Position numbers and translations under genes: made by a program. From Scleromitrula shiraiana (lineage: Eukaryota > Ascomycota > Leotiomycetes > Helotiales > Sclerotiniaceae), in contig JABELC010000013.1 of NCBI GenBank assembly GCA_028455995.1, positions 868,001 through 932,000 on the forward strand: a stretch of DNA of 64,000 nt, written 5' to 3'. Positions 11,354 through 23,627 of the stretch are shown here, one piece after another (position 1 is the stretch's first letter; every line of letters begins with the position of its first letter). The notes under the pieces were generated by a model. That model saw only the letters and a list, made by a program, of their open reading frames with translations, ran no database searches and was not told the DNA's origin.

Positions 11354-12885
11354 CTAATTCCACTCATCCGTCTCATCACTACTCTCCGTCCCCGTACTCG
11401 GCCACGTAACCCTCGACTTCGACTTACTCCTACTCCTCTCCCTCTCTATCTCCCTCTCCCTCTCCCTCCTACTCCTACTCTCCCCCCTACTAACCCTGGA
11501 CTTCCCACTCGGACTCCCCGGGGGCCCCGCCGCCCACATATGTCTCTCCCTCCTACTCTCGCCCCTCCTCGACGGATTCGGACTATGATTTCTATTCTCC
11601 CGGTATCCATACGGGTGTCCGTATTCTCTCGTTCCGTTTCCATTTCCATTTCTACTGCTACCGGTGTGTTCGAGTCCTCCGCTTCCGCCACGGACGCTGC
11701 CGTAGGTGGTATTTTGGTTGTCGGGGTAGAGTGAGGTTGGTTGGGCGTGGAGTGGAGGGGGAGGGGGAGGAGGTGGCGGACCACCGAATGAAGGCGCTGG
11801 ACCCGGGGGAGGGGGCGGTGGTGGAGCGGGTTGGGGATGAGTGTAGGGGTTTGGTTCCATGACTAGTGTTTCGCTCGGATTTGGATGCGTATTCATAAGT
11901 CCATCTCTTTCGCCAGCCATGCCCTCATTTCCAAGCTCGTGCCCATATTCATTCTCGCTCCTCGGCATGGGACGACGTGGGAAATCTGGTGAAACGGGCG
12001 CTTCGTCCAATATCTTAACCCTCGATCCATATGCCTGTGAATATCTCTGTTCTCTTTCTCCTCCGCCAACAGTTCTAATCCCATAAAGGTCACCATTTTC
12101 TATCCTTGAGGTTCGACGACTGGGTCGAGAAGAATAACTATCTCTTTCTCTTTCCCTGTCTCTTCCTCCTTCTCTTTCCTTCCTCGCCGTACTTCTTATC
12201 TTCCCAGCACCATTACTACCCATTTCCAATCCAGCGATTTTATTATCGATTTCCTCCTCTCGATCTCTATTTCTCCTGCTTCTCCTCCTTTCATATAAGT
12301 TTCCACGATCTCCCGTATCTTCTGATCCTAATTCCATTCTCCTAAGTTTTGCATCAATAGCTTCCTCTTCCATTTCAATCATCGTTCGTCTCCTCCTCGT
12401 TTTACTCTCATTTCTTCTATACCCCTCCCGTCGACTTCGATTTCGACTTCCCTCTCTATGTCTCCTCTCCAATTTCTCATCAATTTCCTCCTCTTCTCTT
12501 TCCCTTTCTCTTCCCCCATCATAAATCCCCGTCCCCATAGGCCCCCTAGTATCACCCCTCCCACTAGCCGCAATCGGATCCCGTCCATAACTAACAACAT
12601 CATCTCTCCGATTCCCAAAATCTACCGCCGTTTCCCCTCCAATCGCATCCATCAAATCATCACCCATATGACCCTTCTCATACCGACTCCGACTCAAACT
12701 CGTACTTCTACTCCTTCGCCGTCTCTTTTTTCTCGTACGTTTCTTGCGATGGTTTTGGTTCGCATATTTTTCATATGAGGATGCTCGGCCTAAATTTTAT
12801 GCATACGTACGAATCAGCAAAGAGGCACTTTACTTGAGGTATATTTTTGTACAGGTACATATATTATATGTGTACGTATAATCAT
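11354..12885 (-). CDS. Arg/Ser/Glu-rich low-complexity protein
   Basis: The main exon stays open from the stop at 11354 up to 12789, but it contains no upstream in-frame ATG, so a 5' exon is required. A candidate is 12885-12834 (ATG at 12885), joined over a 44-bp GTAAAG...TTAG intron to 12789; this preserves phase and gives 495 aa. The first-exon choice is uncertain. The N-terminal part has a basic stretch (KKRTRKKRRRRSRST), then several repeats of an EEEAIDAKLRRMELG / EEIDNKIAGLEMG type that may form short coiled-coils. These are followed by RE/RD-rich runs, two polyproline blocks (PPPPPPPG) and a C-terminal RERER/SRSKSKS tail. Composition resembles SR-like nuclear or RNA-associated proteins, but no RRM or other fold is visible and no function is claimed. 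The strong strand bias of purines produces several Pro/Leu-rich antisense frames that are not genes. Confidence 0.6.
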
Positions 12886-13212
12886 AATGTGATAGATTAG
12901 ATTAGTTAATGTTAGAGATTTGTTCTGGAATTATGTCTTCCCCCCGAAGAACTTATTATCAACACAAGCCTACTAAGAAAGAGCATATGTGGAGAATTAG
13001 GTAGGTATCAAACTGCTGCCCGCCTGCAAGAAACAGAAAAAAAGGAAAAAAAAGAAAAACATCCCTGTCCTAATCAATCGCAATTGAAGAGAGATAGATT
13101 AGATCTCAACGCTCCCCTCGCTCATGAGAATAGAACTTCAGATACAACCAGACTCGCTGAAGATCAAAACAGGGCCCAATTTATAATTGAAAAACACTGT
13201 GATAGAAAGACA
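12886..13212. other. Intergenic, upstream of the Arg/Ser-rich gene
   Basis: Probable promoter of the minus-strand gene ending at 11354 and 3' flank of the DUF2235 gene. It has a purine-rich run near 13030-13062; nothing more specific is seen. Confidence 0.4.
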
Positions 13213-15428
13213 CTACTCCGAAGCTTGACTACGTCCCTCAATCTCCGCCGTTAAAATGGCACTCCGTTCCGCGGCATCCGCATCATCAACAACTTTGTGA
13301 AACATATCCTTACCTTTATTCAACAGGAGTAATTTCCTCTCATACGGGCCTAGGTTTTCTTCTATTAGGGTTTGGACTACCGGTGCATGTTGTTCCGGTC
13401 CATCATATTCCCAGACCCATCTCAGATCACTACGTTCATCGTCTGTTGCGGCTGGAGCAGATGGTCCCCAGGTTGCTGTAGATGGGATAGGATCGGTTAC
13501 TTTAATGCGGATTTGATCCAGGCGCCAGGGTCCTTTCTTAAGTAGTGCCGGGCATCTATATTTGGTTAAGTCATCATCACCGAGACCATCGAGGTCTAAA
13601 CGAATGCGCACACTGGAATGGATTCGTTCATTAGTACGTGTCAAGGGAATTCCAGTTGGTAAACCTGTATTTGGATCTGGACGTGTATAGAGACCAGGGG
13701 TTCGAGTGTCTTTGCCAGCGAGAAGCCACTACTCAATATTGATTCAGCCATTGTCTAAAACATCGTAGGTTATTTGAAGTGGTGCAAAAATTACTCACCA
13801 CACCCGTATCTGAGTTGTAAATTTTACCCAACCCCCAAGGACGAACCGGATGATGTTTCTCATAGGTTTCCTGCGATGCCCATTGCTTGATAGGTCTTCG
13901 AGAGAACAGGCTTCCAAATGAAGTAGTAGGTTCTGGCAAAGTTTCAAAGTAACGAACATTCTGCTGAAATATCGTGTTAATAGCCTCATCCTGGAATGCG
14001 ATTCCAATAGATGCAAGTTGATCCATCATCCTTTGATATGTTAGTTTGATATGCTAGTGATATCGGAAAGGACTTACCAAGCTAAAGTTATGTTTGCTAT
14101 CCCTTGATCGTCATACCCACCTCCAACATTCGAATGGCATCCAGGGAACCAGACTTGTCGAAGATCAACAGTGGCATCTTCCTCATTTTTTATCTCCCAT
14201 ACGGCAGGACTGAATGGTCTCCTATGTTCATCAAGGGCCAGAGCTTGGAATGCATGTTTGATTCCACCAGAGAGGTTCGTATCGTAAAACTTGTACCTAT
14301 TGTTCTGACTATTAGTATCGATTCATGGTAGAACAAGCGTCCAATAAGTAAAAGTCGGTCCGGAGGATTGTATAGCAAAGAAGATGCTTACTCCTTAGTG
14401 GAATGTGGAAGTCCGAGTTTTGCGAGCAGAGCGATATTAGGTATGCCTAAAGATCCCACAGTATCCCAAACAGCTACAGCGTGGACCCTAATCTTAGCTC
14501 CACTCTTAAAGTACACTCTTGTCAGTTTTTCCTAGTAATTGGTCAGAAATGCAAGTTCAATCTCAAGATCCCTAGATATTTGGCATACCGCCTCAAGTCT
14601 GTTTTTATATTCTTGTGGGTCCTTGGGTTTGTGCGAGAACGGAAAGTCAGGGAATATATCATGATAATCGGGATTCCTGAAGTTTTCTTGGTCCTTGAAG
14701 ATTGCGTAAAAATGGGCCATGCCTTCACGAGTCAACAACCCAATATCTTTGATCATTCCAGCAACGCTTCTAGCTGTGAAAGCCCCACGAGAGAATCCGA
14801 TAAGAACAATTTCATCTCCTGGCATGTAGTTGGCTGCGATGAAACTATAGACTTCACGGATGTTCTTGGTGCTTGTTAGTATGTACTTCGTAACTTGGTA
14901 AGCTTGTTCTAACCTCTGAGATGCCGGTACCAAGCATGCCTCCACTGAGGGTATCCATCATACTACTGCCTGTACCCACACCGGAATGATAGTACATGAT
15001 CTGATGAGTTCCATCTCGAGTATATTTTTTGAAGGCCCGAGAGATGCGAGTGACGTTACTTGGAGTCTTTAGAATACCAGTTAGTGCCTAACCAATGCTC
15101 GGAATGATTCAGTGGTAAGAGGATAATTTGAATTGGGATTGTAGATAAGGTTAACAACATTGGGCAACAGAAAGACATAGTATTAAGATCAATACTCAGT
15201 AGCCACAGGTTATAAAAGGGTAATATGATTGTAAATAATTACCTGTAATGTTCCAGTTGGCTTATATGGAATTAATGTTGGCTTTGTGAAACCATCATCA
15301 CTATTTCAGACGGTCAGTTAATTTGAACTCAAAATATGAAACATATAACTTTACGCATCCATCCAAGTTCCATCACAGCAAACGATTAACCGTTTTGGTT
15401 GATGATTCCCACGTCCACGTTCAGCCAT
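13213..15428 (-). CDS. DUF2235 alpha/beta-hydrolase family protein
   Basis: Eight exons: 15428-15355, 15300-15243, 15066-14914, 14864-14589, 14531-14392, 14296-14078, 14030-13799 and 13728-13213, giving 555 aa with every junction in phase. The N-terminus RLIVCCDGTWMDADDG (about residues 13-28) is the usual start of DUF2235. The nucleophile elbow GFSRGAFTAR lies near residue 118-127 (Ser about 120), and later hallmarks include AVAVWDTVGSLGIP, FQALALDEHR and VWFPGCHSNVGGGY, the last with the family's conserved Asp/His region. DUF2235 is related to the catalytic domain of bacterial Tle1 phospholipase effectors; the substrate of fungal members is not established. No signal peptide or membrane segment is evident, so a cytosolic location is likely. 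The exon after residue 383 restarts with WLLAGKDTRTPG, a family-typical segment, which fixed the last splice site. Confidence 0.9.
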
Positions 15429-17218
15429 ATTTTGTGTTATCAGCTGATATCTGGAAACCGAGTGTAGTATTGTTCGAGATGAGTGAAATCACAAAACAAG
15501 AGATATTCTATCGTAAACCTCTTAGCAAACAACTTGAGTATTGGAAAGAGGGGAGATCAATTCGTACTTGTAAATAGTTTCGAAGAGGTGAATTATATAT
15601 AATAGGAAGGTAGATAGTTTTCGAGAATCGGAAATTTGGATGAGGGAAAATCTTGCGACGGTAAATAAGATATAATGCGGATACTGTAGCAGTGTAGATG
15701 AATACCAAACTCGGAAAGTCCTTGACTTGGAGTGTCAAATATAAATCAATTTTTATACAAATCGAGAAGGAGCCTTCTTTAAATATATGTATCTATATTC
15801 CCCTCTCGATCAAGCCTCGCTTGATCAAATCTTATACTTATGTAGTGCAGTGCAGCGAAATTCAATTTATTACCCGTGGACAGATTGTACGGGTTCAGCC
15901 ATCTCGATGTTTGATGTGACACTTATCACATTTTTATGCATCGCTCAGCACCGACTACAGCATCTTTTCAAGCCTCTTTCATCATTTAAGGGGGGGAGAG
16001 GGGGAGGGAGGGGGGAAATAATAGAAAGGATTGTGAAGGGCTGTATGAATATGAATACTGTTTATTCTTATTCTTATTCTCTTTTTCTTTTATGTGGATG
16101 GGGGATAGGAATGGGGGATGGGGGTGGGAAGGGGGATTGTGAGGGTGTGGTTCAAAATTGAGGGTTAGATTATGTTAGTAGATTATTTGTTTTGAGGGTT
16201 GAAGTTCTGGCGGTGGTTGGCAGGGAAAATGTTCAATATCTGTTGTGTTTTCTTTTACCGACGCGAAACTTTTGTCTTTGTCTTTGTCTTAATAATAATA
16301 ATACCCGTACAGTGCAGTGAGTGATTACCGTACCAATCTTACCTTGCCAGCAAACCAGCAAAACCAGCAAACCAGCCAGCCTTATAAATGATTTCTTCCA
16401 GGATTATAATTTCCTTCCAACCTCCTTTGATTTGTTATACCGGTTAAAAAATGATTTTTTTTTATTTTTTTATTTTTTTATTTTTTTATTTTTTAACTTC
16501 TTCGCCATGTCAGAGTTTTTTATTTGATTGGAGAATTGTTTCATGGATCATCCCCATCCTTATGTGTTGCTATGTTAACTTAAATGTGGAATTGATAATG
16601 GCTATCTTAGGCGGTGAAGAAAGAGTATGAATAATAAATAGGTATCATAACTTTTAAAAGGAAATAATGAAGATATACTTCCTATATAAGTAGGTATGAC
16701 ATCTTCTAAAATGATATAGAAGAAGTAAGTTTTCTTCATACTTTCATACTACTGTTCTACCACGTACGGTACAGAACTGTTTTACTCTGCATAACTAACT
16801 ATTAGATTATTTTAGCCAAGAGGCCAAGGGCATCTTAGTGGACGCCAGGATTCATCCCCTCTTCTACCAATATATATATAAATATATATAAAGTTATCGA
16901 CGCAAGGAATTATCTATCAGACAACTCATACGAAAGATGTGGTGATGCAGAAATTCGTACTCGAAATTTATTGGAGAATTCTATCACACCCAAATCTTCG
17001 TCCTGCTAGTCACCCGATCCAGCTCTGAAAAGGCGGGGTTCATGCCCGGTTTATGTACATGTACCTTTCCGTGCCGCGGTATTCAAATCAAAAAAAGACT
17101 CAGAATTTCTGTATCACTGTATCACTGTATCACTGTGCGACAGTTTAGGTGCGGCTGGGGAAAAGCAAAAGCAAAAGCAAAAGAAAAAAGAGAATGAGAA
17201 TATCTAAGAAGTATCAGC
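15429..17218. other. Divergent intergenic region, 1.8 kb
   Basis: Separates the minus-strand DUF2235 gene from the plus-strand APH-like gene and should hold both promoters. It contains a G-rich run near 15990-16015, an array of T-runs near 16454-16496 (TTTTTTTA units), TA-rich patches near 16870-16892 and a triple ATCACTGT repeat near 17111-17138. No gene is supported. Confidence 0.5.
16454..16496. repeat. TTTTTTTA microsatellite
   Basis: About five consecutive units of seven to nine T followed by A. A poly(dA:dT) tract of this kind upstream of a gene would be expected to exclude nucleosomes; it lies about 720 bp before the APH-like start codon. Confidence 0.85.
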
Positions 17219-18253
17219 ATGGCTGCTAAGCAGAAGTCAGCAATTGAAGAATTCCTCCAACGAAACGGCCTGTCTCAGAATAGTCACATAGAATGTTACA
17301 AATTCATTCGGAGGGTTTTCCCAGGTTGTACGATCTCGATGGCAGAATGCCAAGGATATTGCTCGCTGACATTTTTCGTTGCCGACGACACAATCGTCCA
17401 ATTTCGTCCTCGTACATATAAACTCAATCTCTCCATTACCCATGCGGCACGAGAGATATATGGTTCTTTTGCCCCACGCACCACATGTATTGCTGAATTT
17501 ACAAACTCCGGTTTACTGGTATACTCGATGAATCGATTACAAGGTGTTGCGTACAAGTATTTTCGCTCCAGTAACGACGCTGTACTGGTGAGTTCGACCG
17601 AGGCGAGAGCCGTTTTGTGTAGGGATTTTGCTCGTTTTATGGCGATGGGTTGGTATGGAAAACCTAGTAATAATACTTCAACATTGGGAATAGTCGGATC
17701 GTCGTTAAATTCTCGTCTTGAATTGTTGAGTCGAAACCTACCTCCTCGATTCCTACCCACCGCGATGAGAATTCGACAGAACCTTCATAAGATTACCTCT
17801 CTACCATGGGTTCTTACACATGGAGATGTTGTACCAAGTAACATAATCATAAACCCTACCACTCACCATCTAGTCGGACTGGTTGATTGGGCCGAAGGAG
17901 AAGTCCTCCCATTCGGAATATGTCTCTACGGCCTTGAAGAAATCCTCGGTGAGTTAACAAGCGTCGGATTTAAATACCACGCGGACTCTCAATACCTAAG
18001 AGAAATCTTCTGGACCGAATTAATCGATAGAATTCCGAATCTAGCTCAACATAGAATCCTAGAGGCAGTTAGATTGGCTAGAGATTTAGGTGTCTTGTTA
18101 TGGTGTGGGATTGCATTTGATGATGGTGCCATCAATAGAGTGGTTGAAGAAGGGAGGGATATTGATGAGATATATCGCTTGGATGCTTTCCTCGATATCA
18201 ACGTTGAGGTCGAATGTCCACGTGTGATGTTGGAAAATTCCTCGAAGCTCTAG
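17219..18253 (+). CDS. APH-fold phosphotransferase-like protein
   Basis: Single exon, ATG to TAG, 344 aa. The protein-kinase-like APH fold is shown by the catalytic segment LTHGDVVPSNIIINP (residues about 199-213; HGD with the downstream Asn) and the metal-binding segment VGLVDWAEGEVLPFG (Asp about 222). The N-lobe is less typical: the strand VADDTIVQFRP should correspond to the ATP-lysine region but no clear lysine is visible, so nucleotide binding may differ. Fungal members of this broad family are numerous and mostly uncharacterised; despite the family name they are not thought to be antibiotic-resistance enzymes as a rule. No signal peptide or membrane segment. The 5' flank is purine-rich (repeated AAAAGC, 17160-17190) and the gene stands alone, divergent from the DUF2235 gene. 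Confidence 0.85.
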   Translation: MAAKQKSAIEEFLQRNGLSQNSHIECYKFIRRVFPGCTISMAECQGYCSLTFFVADDTIVQFRPRTYKLNLSITHAAREIYGSFAPRTTCIAEFTNSGLLVYSMNRLQGVAYKYFRSSNDAVLVSSTEARAVLCRDFARFMAMGWYGKPSNNTSTLGIVGSSLNSRLELLSRNLPPRFLPTAMRIRQNLHKITSLPWVLTHGDVVPSNIIINPTTHHLVGLVDWAEGEVLPFGICLYGLEEILGELTSVGFKYHADSQYLREIFWTELIDRIPNLAQHRILEAVRLARDLGVLLWCGIAFDDGAINRVVEEGRDIDEIYRLDAFLDINVEVECPRVMLENSSKL

Positions 18254-18736
18254 TCCTAGAGCTTGGGTTTGAGCTCAACCATCATTTGTTGGGATGAGAT
18301 CTGCTCGAATGCAGGACTATTGATATTTCTTTCAACTTGGGAGGCTCTTTTACTCAATGTCCACAAGGTGGTCGTACATTTGCACTTTCTATAAACATTT
18401 CCTGATCAGTTGGGTTGTATTTGCTATGTTCTTTTACAAATATTCAGCTTAGGAGTCTCGGGACAAGGTAAGGAGTTCTAGGCAATTTATCGAGCATATT
18501 ATGATATTTCAAGAACTAGAGCACTAACATGTGTATCTGTGTTTATTGAAGCATTCAACAGCTTCAGACATATATGTTCGTTTTAATTTCATATCTTATA
18601 TACTCTCTTATCCAACCCCAATACTAATGTTTATAACTTACTTATACTTCCAACAATTGGTTTATATGTATTCTACATTCCAATATATAGTATTCGTTCC
18701 ATCGCTCATATCCAAGACTGCAACAATCTCATCTCA
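18254..18736. other. Convergent intergenic region, 480 bp
   Basis: 3' flanks of the APH-like gene (plus) and the SDR gene (minus). AT-rich; no gene or RNA recognised. Confidence 0.5.
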
Positions 18737-19895
18737 TTATAGTTTTGACTTCTCACTTATCTCACTCATTCCATGCATCCCACCCCTCGCCAACACTTCA
18801 CCCCCATCAACCACCACATTCGCCCCATTAACATGCGCACTCGCCCTACTACTCAAGAACACCACCAAGCCAGCAATATCCTCCGGCCGTCCCAACTTCC
18901 CACTCGGATTACTCTTCGCCAAAGCATCCGCCCCACCCGTCAAATCAATCAACCCACTCGCCATCTTCGTGGGGAAGAACCCCGGAGATATAGAATTCAC
19001 GAGAATATGACGAGGACCCAACTCGACCGCCAAATTCTTGGTCAGGTGGATAGCTGCGGCTTTGGAAGCGGAATATCCAAATGTGGCATTCTTGCCTAAC
19101 GTACCAACTCCAATACCAGCTACCGAGGCGGTGATGATCACACGGGAAGGATCATCAATCGTACCATTCTTCTGCAACAAAGGCGCGAATCTATATTCCC
19201 GGCATTAGCCCATCTCTAATTTTACCACCCCAACCTGATGATCAACACCTATTCAAAACGACAAAACAAAACAAACCAAACCAACACATACAATCTCACC
19301 GTATTAAAAACACTCTTAACATTCAAATCCATCACCTTAGCAAACGCGCCATCCGGATGCGTATCAAACCTCTCCCCCCACGTAGCGCCCGCATTCGCAA
19401 ACAAGATATCAACATGATCCGTGGTCTTCGCTACTTCTCCAACGAGATGTTCCACGCCTTCGATGGTGGCGCTGTCGGCGGGGACGGAGATGGCTTTTGC
19501 GCCTGGGGAGAGGTTGGGGAGCGCGTTTAGGGCTGCGACGGCGGAGTCGCAGGCGGATGCTTTGCGTGAGGTTATGTAGACTTTGGAGGCGCCGGCTTGG
19601 AGGAATCTACGGGTTGGGGAGGTGGGAGTGTTAGTGGGTTGTTGATGGGAGAGTTAAGATGGGTGTGGATGGATAGGTAGATAGATATATGAGATTGGAG
19701 GAGAGGAGAGGAGAGGAGAGGAGAGGAGAGTAGAGGAGAGTAGAGTAGAGAACTAGAAGTTAAATATTGAATTAGTACTCACCCCGACGCAGCATGTAAG
19801 CCAAGACCTCTCGAGCCCCCTGTCACAACGACAACCTTCCCCTTTAGCGAGAAGATGGAAGGGAAATCCCTAAGCTCTGTGTCGTATTTAGACAT
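18737..19895 (-). CDS. Short-chain dehydrogenase/reductase (SDR)
   Basis: Three exons: 19895-19783, 19606-19292 and 19190-18737, giving 293 aa. Classical SDR signature: dinucleotide-binding TGGSRGLG at residues 25-32, NAGA in the second exon (ILFANAGATWG), the catalytic serine in VIITASVAG (Ser 165) and YSASK (Tyr 182, Lys 186), followed by NSISPGFF. The length is normal for a classical single-domain SDR and all residues of the Ser-Tyr-Lys triad are present. The substrate cannot be read from sequence; the PEDIAG...LSSRASAHVNGANVVVDGG ending is common in gluconate- and sorbose-type fungal SDRs. The first intron (176 bp) is stretched by a GAGGA microsatellite. The second splice uses GTATGT at 19291 rather than the nearer GTGAGA, because only that choice keeps the frame. 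Confidence 0.9.
19694..19752. repeat. GAGGA microsatellite inside SDR intron 1
   Basis: Runs of GAGAG/GAGGA/TAGAG pentamers occupy much of the first intron of the SDR gene. On the coding strand this is a CT-rich tract well upstream of the acceptor. Confidence 0.9.
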
Positions 19896-20423
19896 TGTAT
19901 CTTCTCTCTACTGGATTATATATATAAGTTGCAATCTGTTACTTGGACTCACTGAATGAAGATGTTTGTAACAAGAGAAGAAAATAAAGTCTTGGGATTA
20001 TTCTTCAATGGCATCAATGTATCGTGTGCACAAGGTGGAGAGCCGAGCTCCGATTCTATCTGGGGAAATCATCGTTGTACCGAGGTTCATTGGTATCCAA
20101 TCACATTGATTATAAAGGGGGTGAAGAATGCGGATATGTTTCGGATAAGCGATAAGGAATGTTGAAGAAAAGAAATATTTAGAGATAGAGATAGAGATAG
20201 AGAAATAGACTTCACAATTCACAATTCACAATTCATAACTCAAAGTTCTTTTGTGCTCACCGGGACGGAGTTACCCTTATGAGATGTCACCAGGCGATGC
20301 ATTAACGATATCGATCGTCTAAAGCTTCCCAACGTTCAATCTCATCAAACTAAGCATAATCCATCATCGCACCAAAATCCAACTCTAAAGCCATCTACGC
20401 AACCCTTCATCCCAACTTCACAT

Positions 20424-20440
20424 CCCCGGCTGCGCCGGGG
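20424..20440. other. Perfect GC-rich hairpin
   Basis: CCCCGGC, a TGC loop, then GCCGGGG: a perfect 7-bp stem with a 3-nt loop in AT-rich surroundings. Role unknown; it is not followed by a T-run that would suggest a simple terminator. Confidence 0.7.
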
Positions 20441-20780
20441 CCACGGGAACGCGTACCGTAGACGTAGCCAAAAAAATCCAACCCATCTTCAAGTTCATTT
20501 TCGCCAACTTCAACTAGAACCGTTCCCGCCATCCTACTTGTACGATTGATAGATATCTATTTCTGGTTCACTTCCAGCGTTGCGTTTCGGGGTTCGTTCG
20601 GCTTAGGTGTGTGGTTTCATTCCTGGGGGACAGCTAAATACTCGTGTATCGATGCTTGTTGGAACGGAGATGCTACTCTGCCAGCTACCTACTTAGACTG
20701 ATCTGACTCGATGTGCAAACAAAACAAGAGATCTCCGAATTTGGGTTCTTACTCTGAGAGCCCCGGAGGGAGGGGGGAGG

Positions 20781-20820
20781 GGTAATTTGGTAATTTGGTA
20801 ATTTGGTAATTTGGTAATTT
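20781..20820. repeat. Five tandem GGTAATTT units
   Basis: Five exact 8-bp copies, followed directly by GGTACGGTACGTACGTAC. Confidence 0.95.
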
Positions 20821-22980
20821 GGTACGGTACGTACGTACATATTGGTACCGGTAGTGGATCGGTATATTGGTTTTGGTGATCTTAGGATGTCTGGTCTTGT
20901 AGGTGATCCTTAGATCTAAGATGGTACAGTCAGAACTTGATAAACTAATATTGGTTTGACATTGATGAAGGGTACAAAATATTAGTAACGTCTGTAATTT
21001 CTGATATCTAATGTTATCGTGTTGAGCATGATTAGTTACGGTAAATGTATCTATCTACCATTTTTCATCAGGTCTTATCAGCCTTAGTTTATCAAATTTT
21101 GTCCGTATTCCAAATCAGATGTTGTTCTACAATACAATTTCAGATTTATGTGCTATAGTTCGATTTGATGGATAGATAGGAGATAGGTAATCAAGTTGCA
21201 GGAGCACAAGCACGACCTACGTAGCGCCGGTAGTCAAAAATGACTGATGTAGTATCTAGATAAATGCCGCTACAACCAATGAAAGGTGTACCAGTGATTA
21301 ATCAACAATTTGGGTCATGGCGATGCCACGAGAAACCTTATTTTTTCTTGGTTACACTGGATCGCCCACGGATGGACGGTGGTTACTTCTGCGATCTAGG
21401 TATTCGTTTGGATTGGTAGATCGTTGAGTCTAGAATATCCTGGAATAGGTAACTTATTTTCGCAACCCTAACGGATTTTGAATCAGATCATCAATATTTT
21501 CGAACCGTTTTATATGCTTGGGACACTAAGTATGCAATAGTATTCGTATGTTTGAATGAGACGGACTCTCGTCCCGTGAGCAAGTAAAGTTTGGACGTTC
21601 AGGACAGATACAAGTAGCATCCTTGATGAATAAATCTTTGGCGTGGGATATCTTTGCTCAATCCTCGTCATGATTATAATTCATCTAAACCTTACCATGG
21701 TATATCACATTCATTATTAGCATCCATGGATATAATACAGAAAACCTTCATGCACTTCATCTCCCTCTTCCTCAAGCTCTAAAGGCAATAGAGGTCGAAA
21801 TAGAGGATGAAAAGGAGAAGAAGGTTACTTCATTCTCTCGCGAATCAGATAAAGTGGCAGGAGATGCTCCTTGCGCATAAATATCCCGATAATATATATA
21901 TGTTTGAGACAGGGTTTAGTAATGCGGAAGTCCGGGATGAATGTTCTCCACTCGGATTTGACAATCTTGACTGATGTTGGCTGCAACCCCGCGATTGTAC
22001 TGGAATAGGAATATAACTCCGTTCATAAGTCCGACTTTTTTCCCCTTTTGCTTAGGAAGTGCGTTAGCTAACCAAAGTATATACTGTAATCGCAGTTGTT
22101 ACTTATTACTGTACTGTAAATACTTATCGGTGCATAATCCATACTCTCTGTTTTTGGAATAATCTCACATGAAAATCCTCAAGGGGATCAAGAAATAGTA
22201 TGCGACCGACCAATTGCAGTTGATACTATTGAATACCGAGGTTTTGTAATGGTTCATTTAAACCGTTCATCAAGGTATGGTTGATGGATGGGATGGATGT
22301 TGACTGACTCAATTCTCGAACTTACGCTACGAACCCTTAAAGGTCATTTCCGTTTGGTGCATGATGATCATCCACATTCAATAATGGCTCACATCATCAA
22401 TATCCAATAATCATCCAACAATATGCTAGTCAGTGATCACGAAGGACATGCTTTGCAGGATGCCCTGGAATACGTAAAATAAAGTAAAGTAGGTTCGGTA
22501 GGGTAGATAATTGTGTACAGGTATATACCTCCCCTAGAGTAGATAGATACTATGTAGTTTTTGATATCAATATCGGGGCAGGAAACAGAATAATGCAGGT
22601 AGGTATGAACTGGGGGCCCTGGTAATACGCTGCTGGTAAGCCATGGTAAGTCAGGTAAGGTAAGATACAAAACTTAAACGGATAATTGAGAGAAGAGAAT
22701 AGAGAATCTTGCACTTGAACACTTGAACACACACTCTCTCATTCATCTGAGTATATCATGTTCTGTCTGTATCTCTCACCCTAGCTTGTATAAAACTAAA
22801 GAGCGAATAGGAAAAGAAGCCCTTTTTAAATGTACTCCTCAAAGTTACAGTACATACATACTATGAAATCTAGATATACCTTGTGTAAGGATGAATATAA
22901 GTGGAAGAGGTAGTGAGTGGGTGGTGGTGGTTGCCATTTGACCATTCCATTCCATTATCCGCTATTGTTCACGGGTGTGG

Positions 22981-23034
22981 GAAGGAAAGGGAAGGAAAGG
23001 AAAGGGAAGGGAAGGGAAGGGAAGGGAAGGGAAG
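22981..23034. repeat. GGGAA/GGAAA microsatellite
   Basis: Polypurine array of about eleven pentamer-like units, roughly 600 bp upstream of the Zn2Cys6 gene start. Confidence 0.9.
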
Positions 23035-23627
23035 ATTTGTCACAAGCACGTCCTTCCACTGGCTTTCCACTGCATTGAGGCTTTTAAACCCCAGAATTTA
23101 TTCCAAGGTTTGGCTAAATAATTACATATATTTTTTAATCGTTTGTATAACCACATTTATTCAGTGTAACAATACATACAACTTTTGGTTACACCATCTG
23201 CAAGACCGTTTATGCGTAATAATAGGTCCCTCAATTCTAGAAAAATATATGAATTCTTATACCGCGGATTTTATTATCGTTTTTTGAGTAAGAGCTAACC
23301 TTAAACCCTAAATGCTCTCCCATTATAATTCATATACTCCTCCTTCATCTACCACTATAAAACTCACTACCTATTTCTACCCGTTCATCCACTGTTCCGA
23401 GCCGAGGATTCAATATACAATTGCCCCCCCCCCCAAAAAACCTTGCGATTGAAGCTACTATTTATGTTATACAAACAGATCATTCGAAAAATCGGAATTT
23501 AAGGAAGATATGAGATAGGGAGGCGTATAATGGTTAAAGGTCTTGGGGGGGAAAAAAGGTACATTGGTTCACGAGATTTTACGTCGCAACAGGGAATAGA
23601 GTAAAGAAGGGTTGTTTTAACGAGATA

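Larger units (their letters stand above)
19896..23627. other. Divergent intergenic region, 3.7 kb
   Basis: Longest gene-free stretch of the right-hand three quarters. It lies upstream of both the SDR gene (minus) and the Zn2Cys6 regulator (plus). Only short frames without domains occur. Local structure includes GATA-type and TTCACAA tandem repeats (20179-20238), a GC-rich hairpin (20424-20440), five exact GGTAATTT units (20781-20820), GGTACGTAC palindromes just after them, and a GGGAA array (22981-23034). The length fits a regulator with an extended promoter, or a lost gene. Confidence 0.5.

Noticed and set aside
11318..12778. Plus-strand Pro/Leu/Ser frames of 106-138 codons
   Set aside because: Mirror images of the Arg/Glu-rich minus-strand gene; the frames break up and carry no domain.
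17296..17760. 154-codon minus-strand frame
   Set aside because: Antisense to the APH-like gene, whose catalytic motifs are clear.
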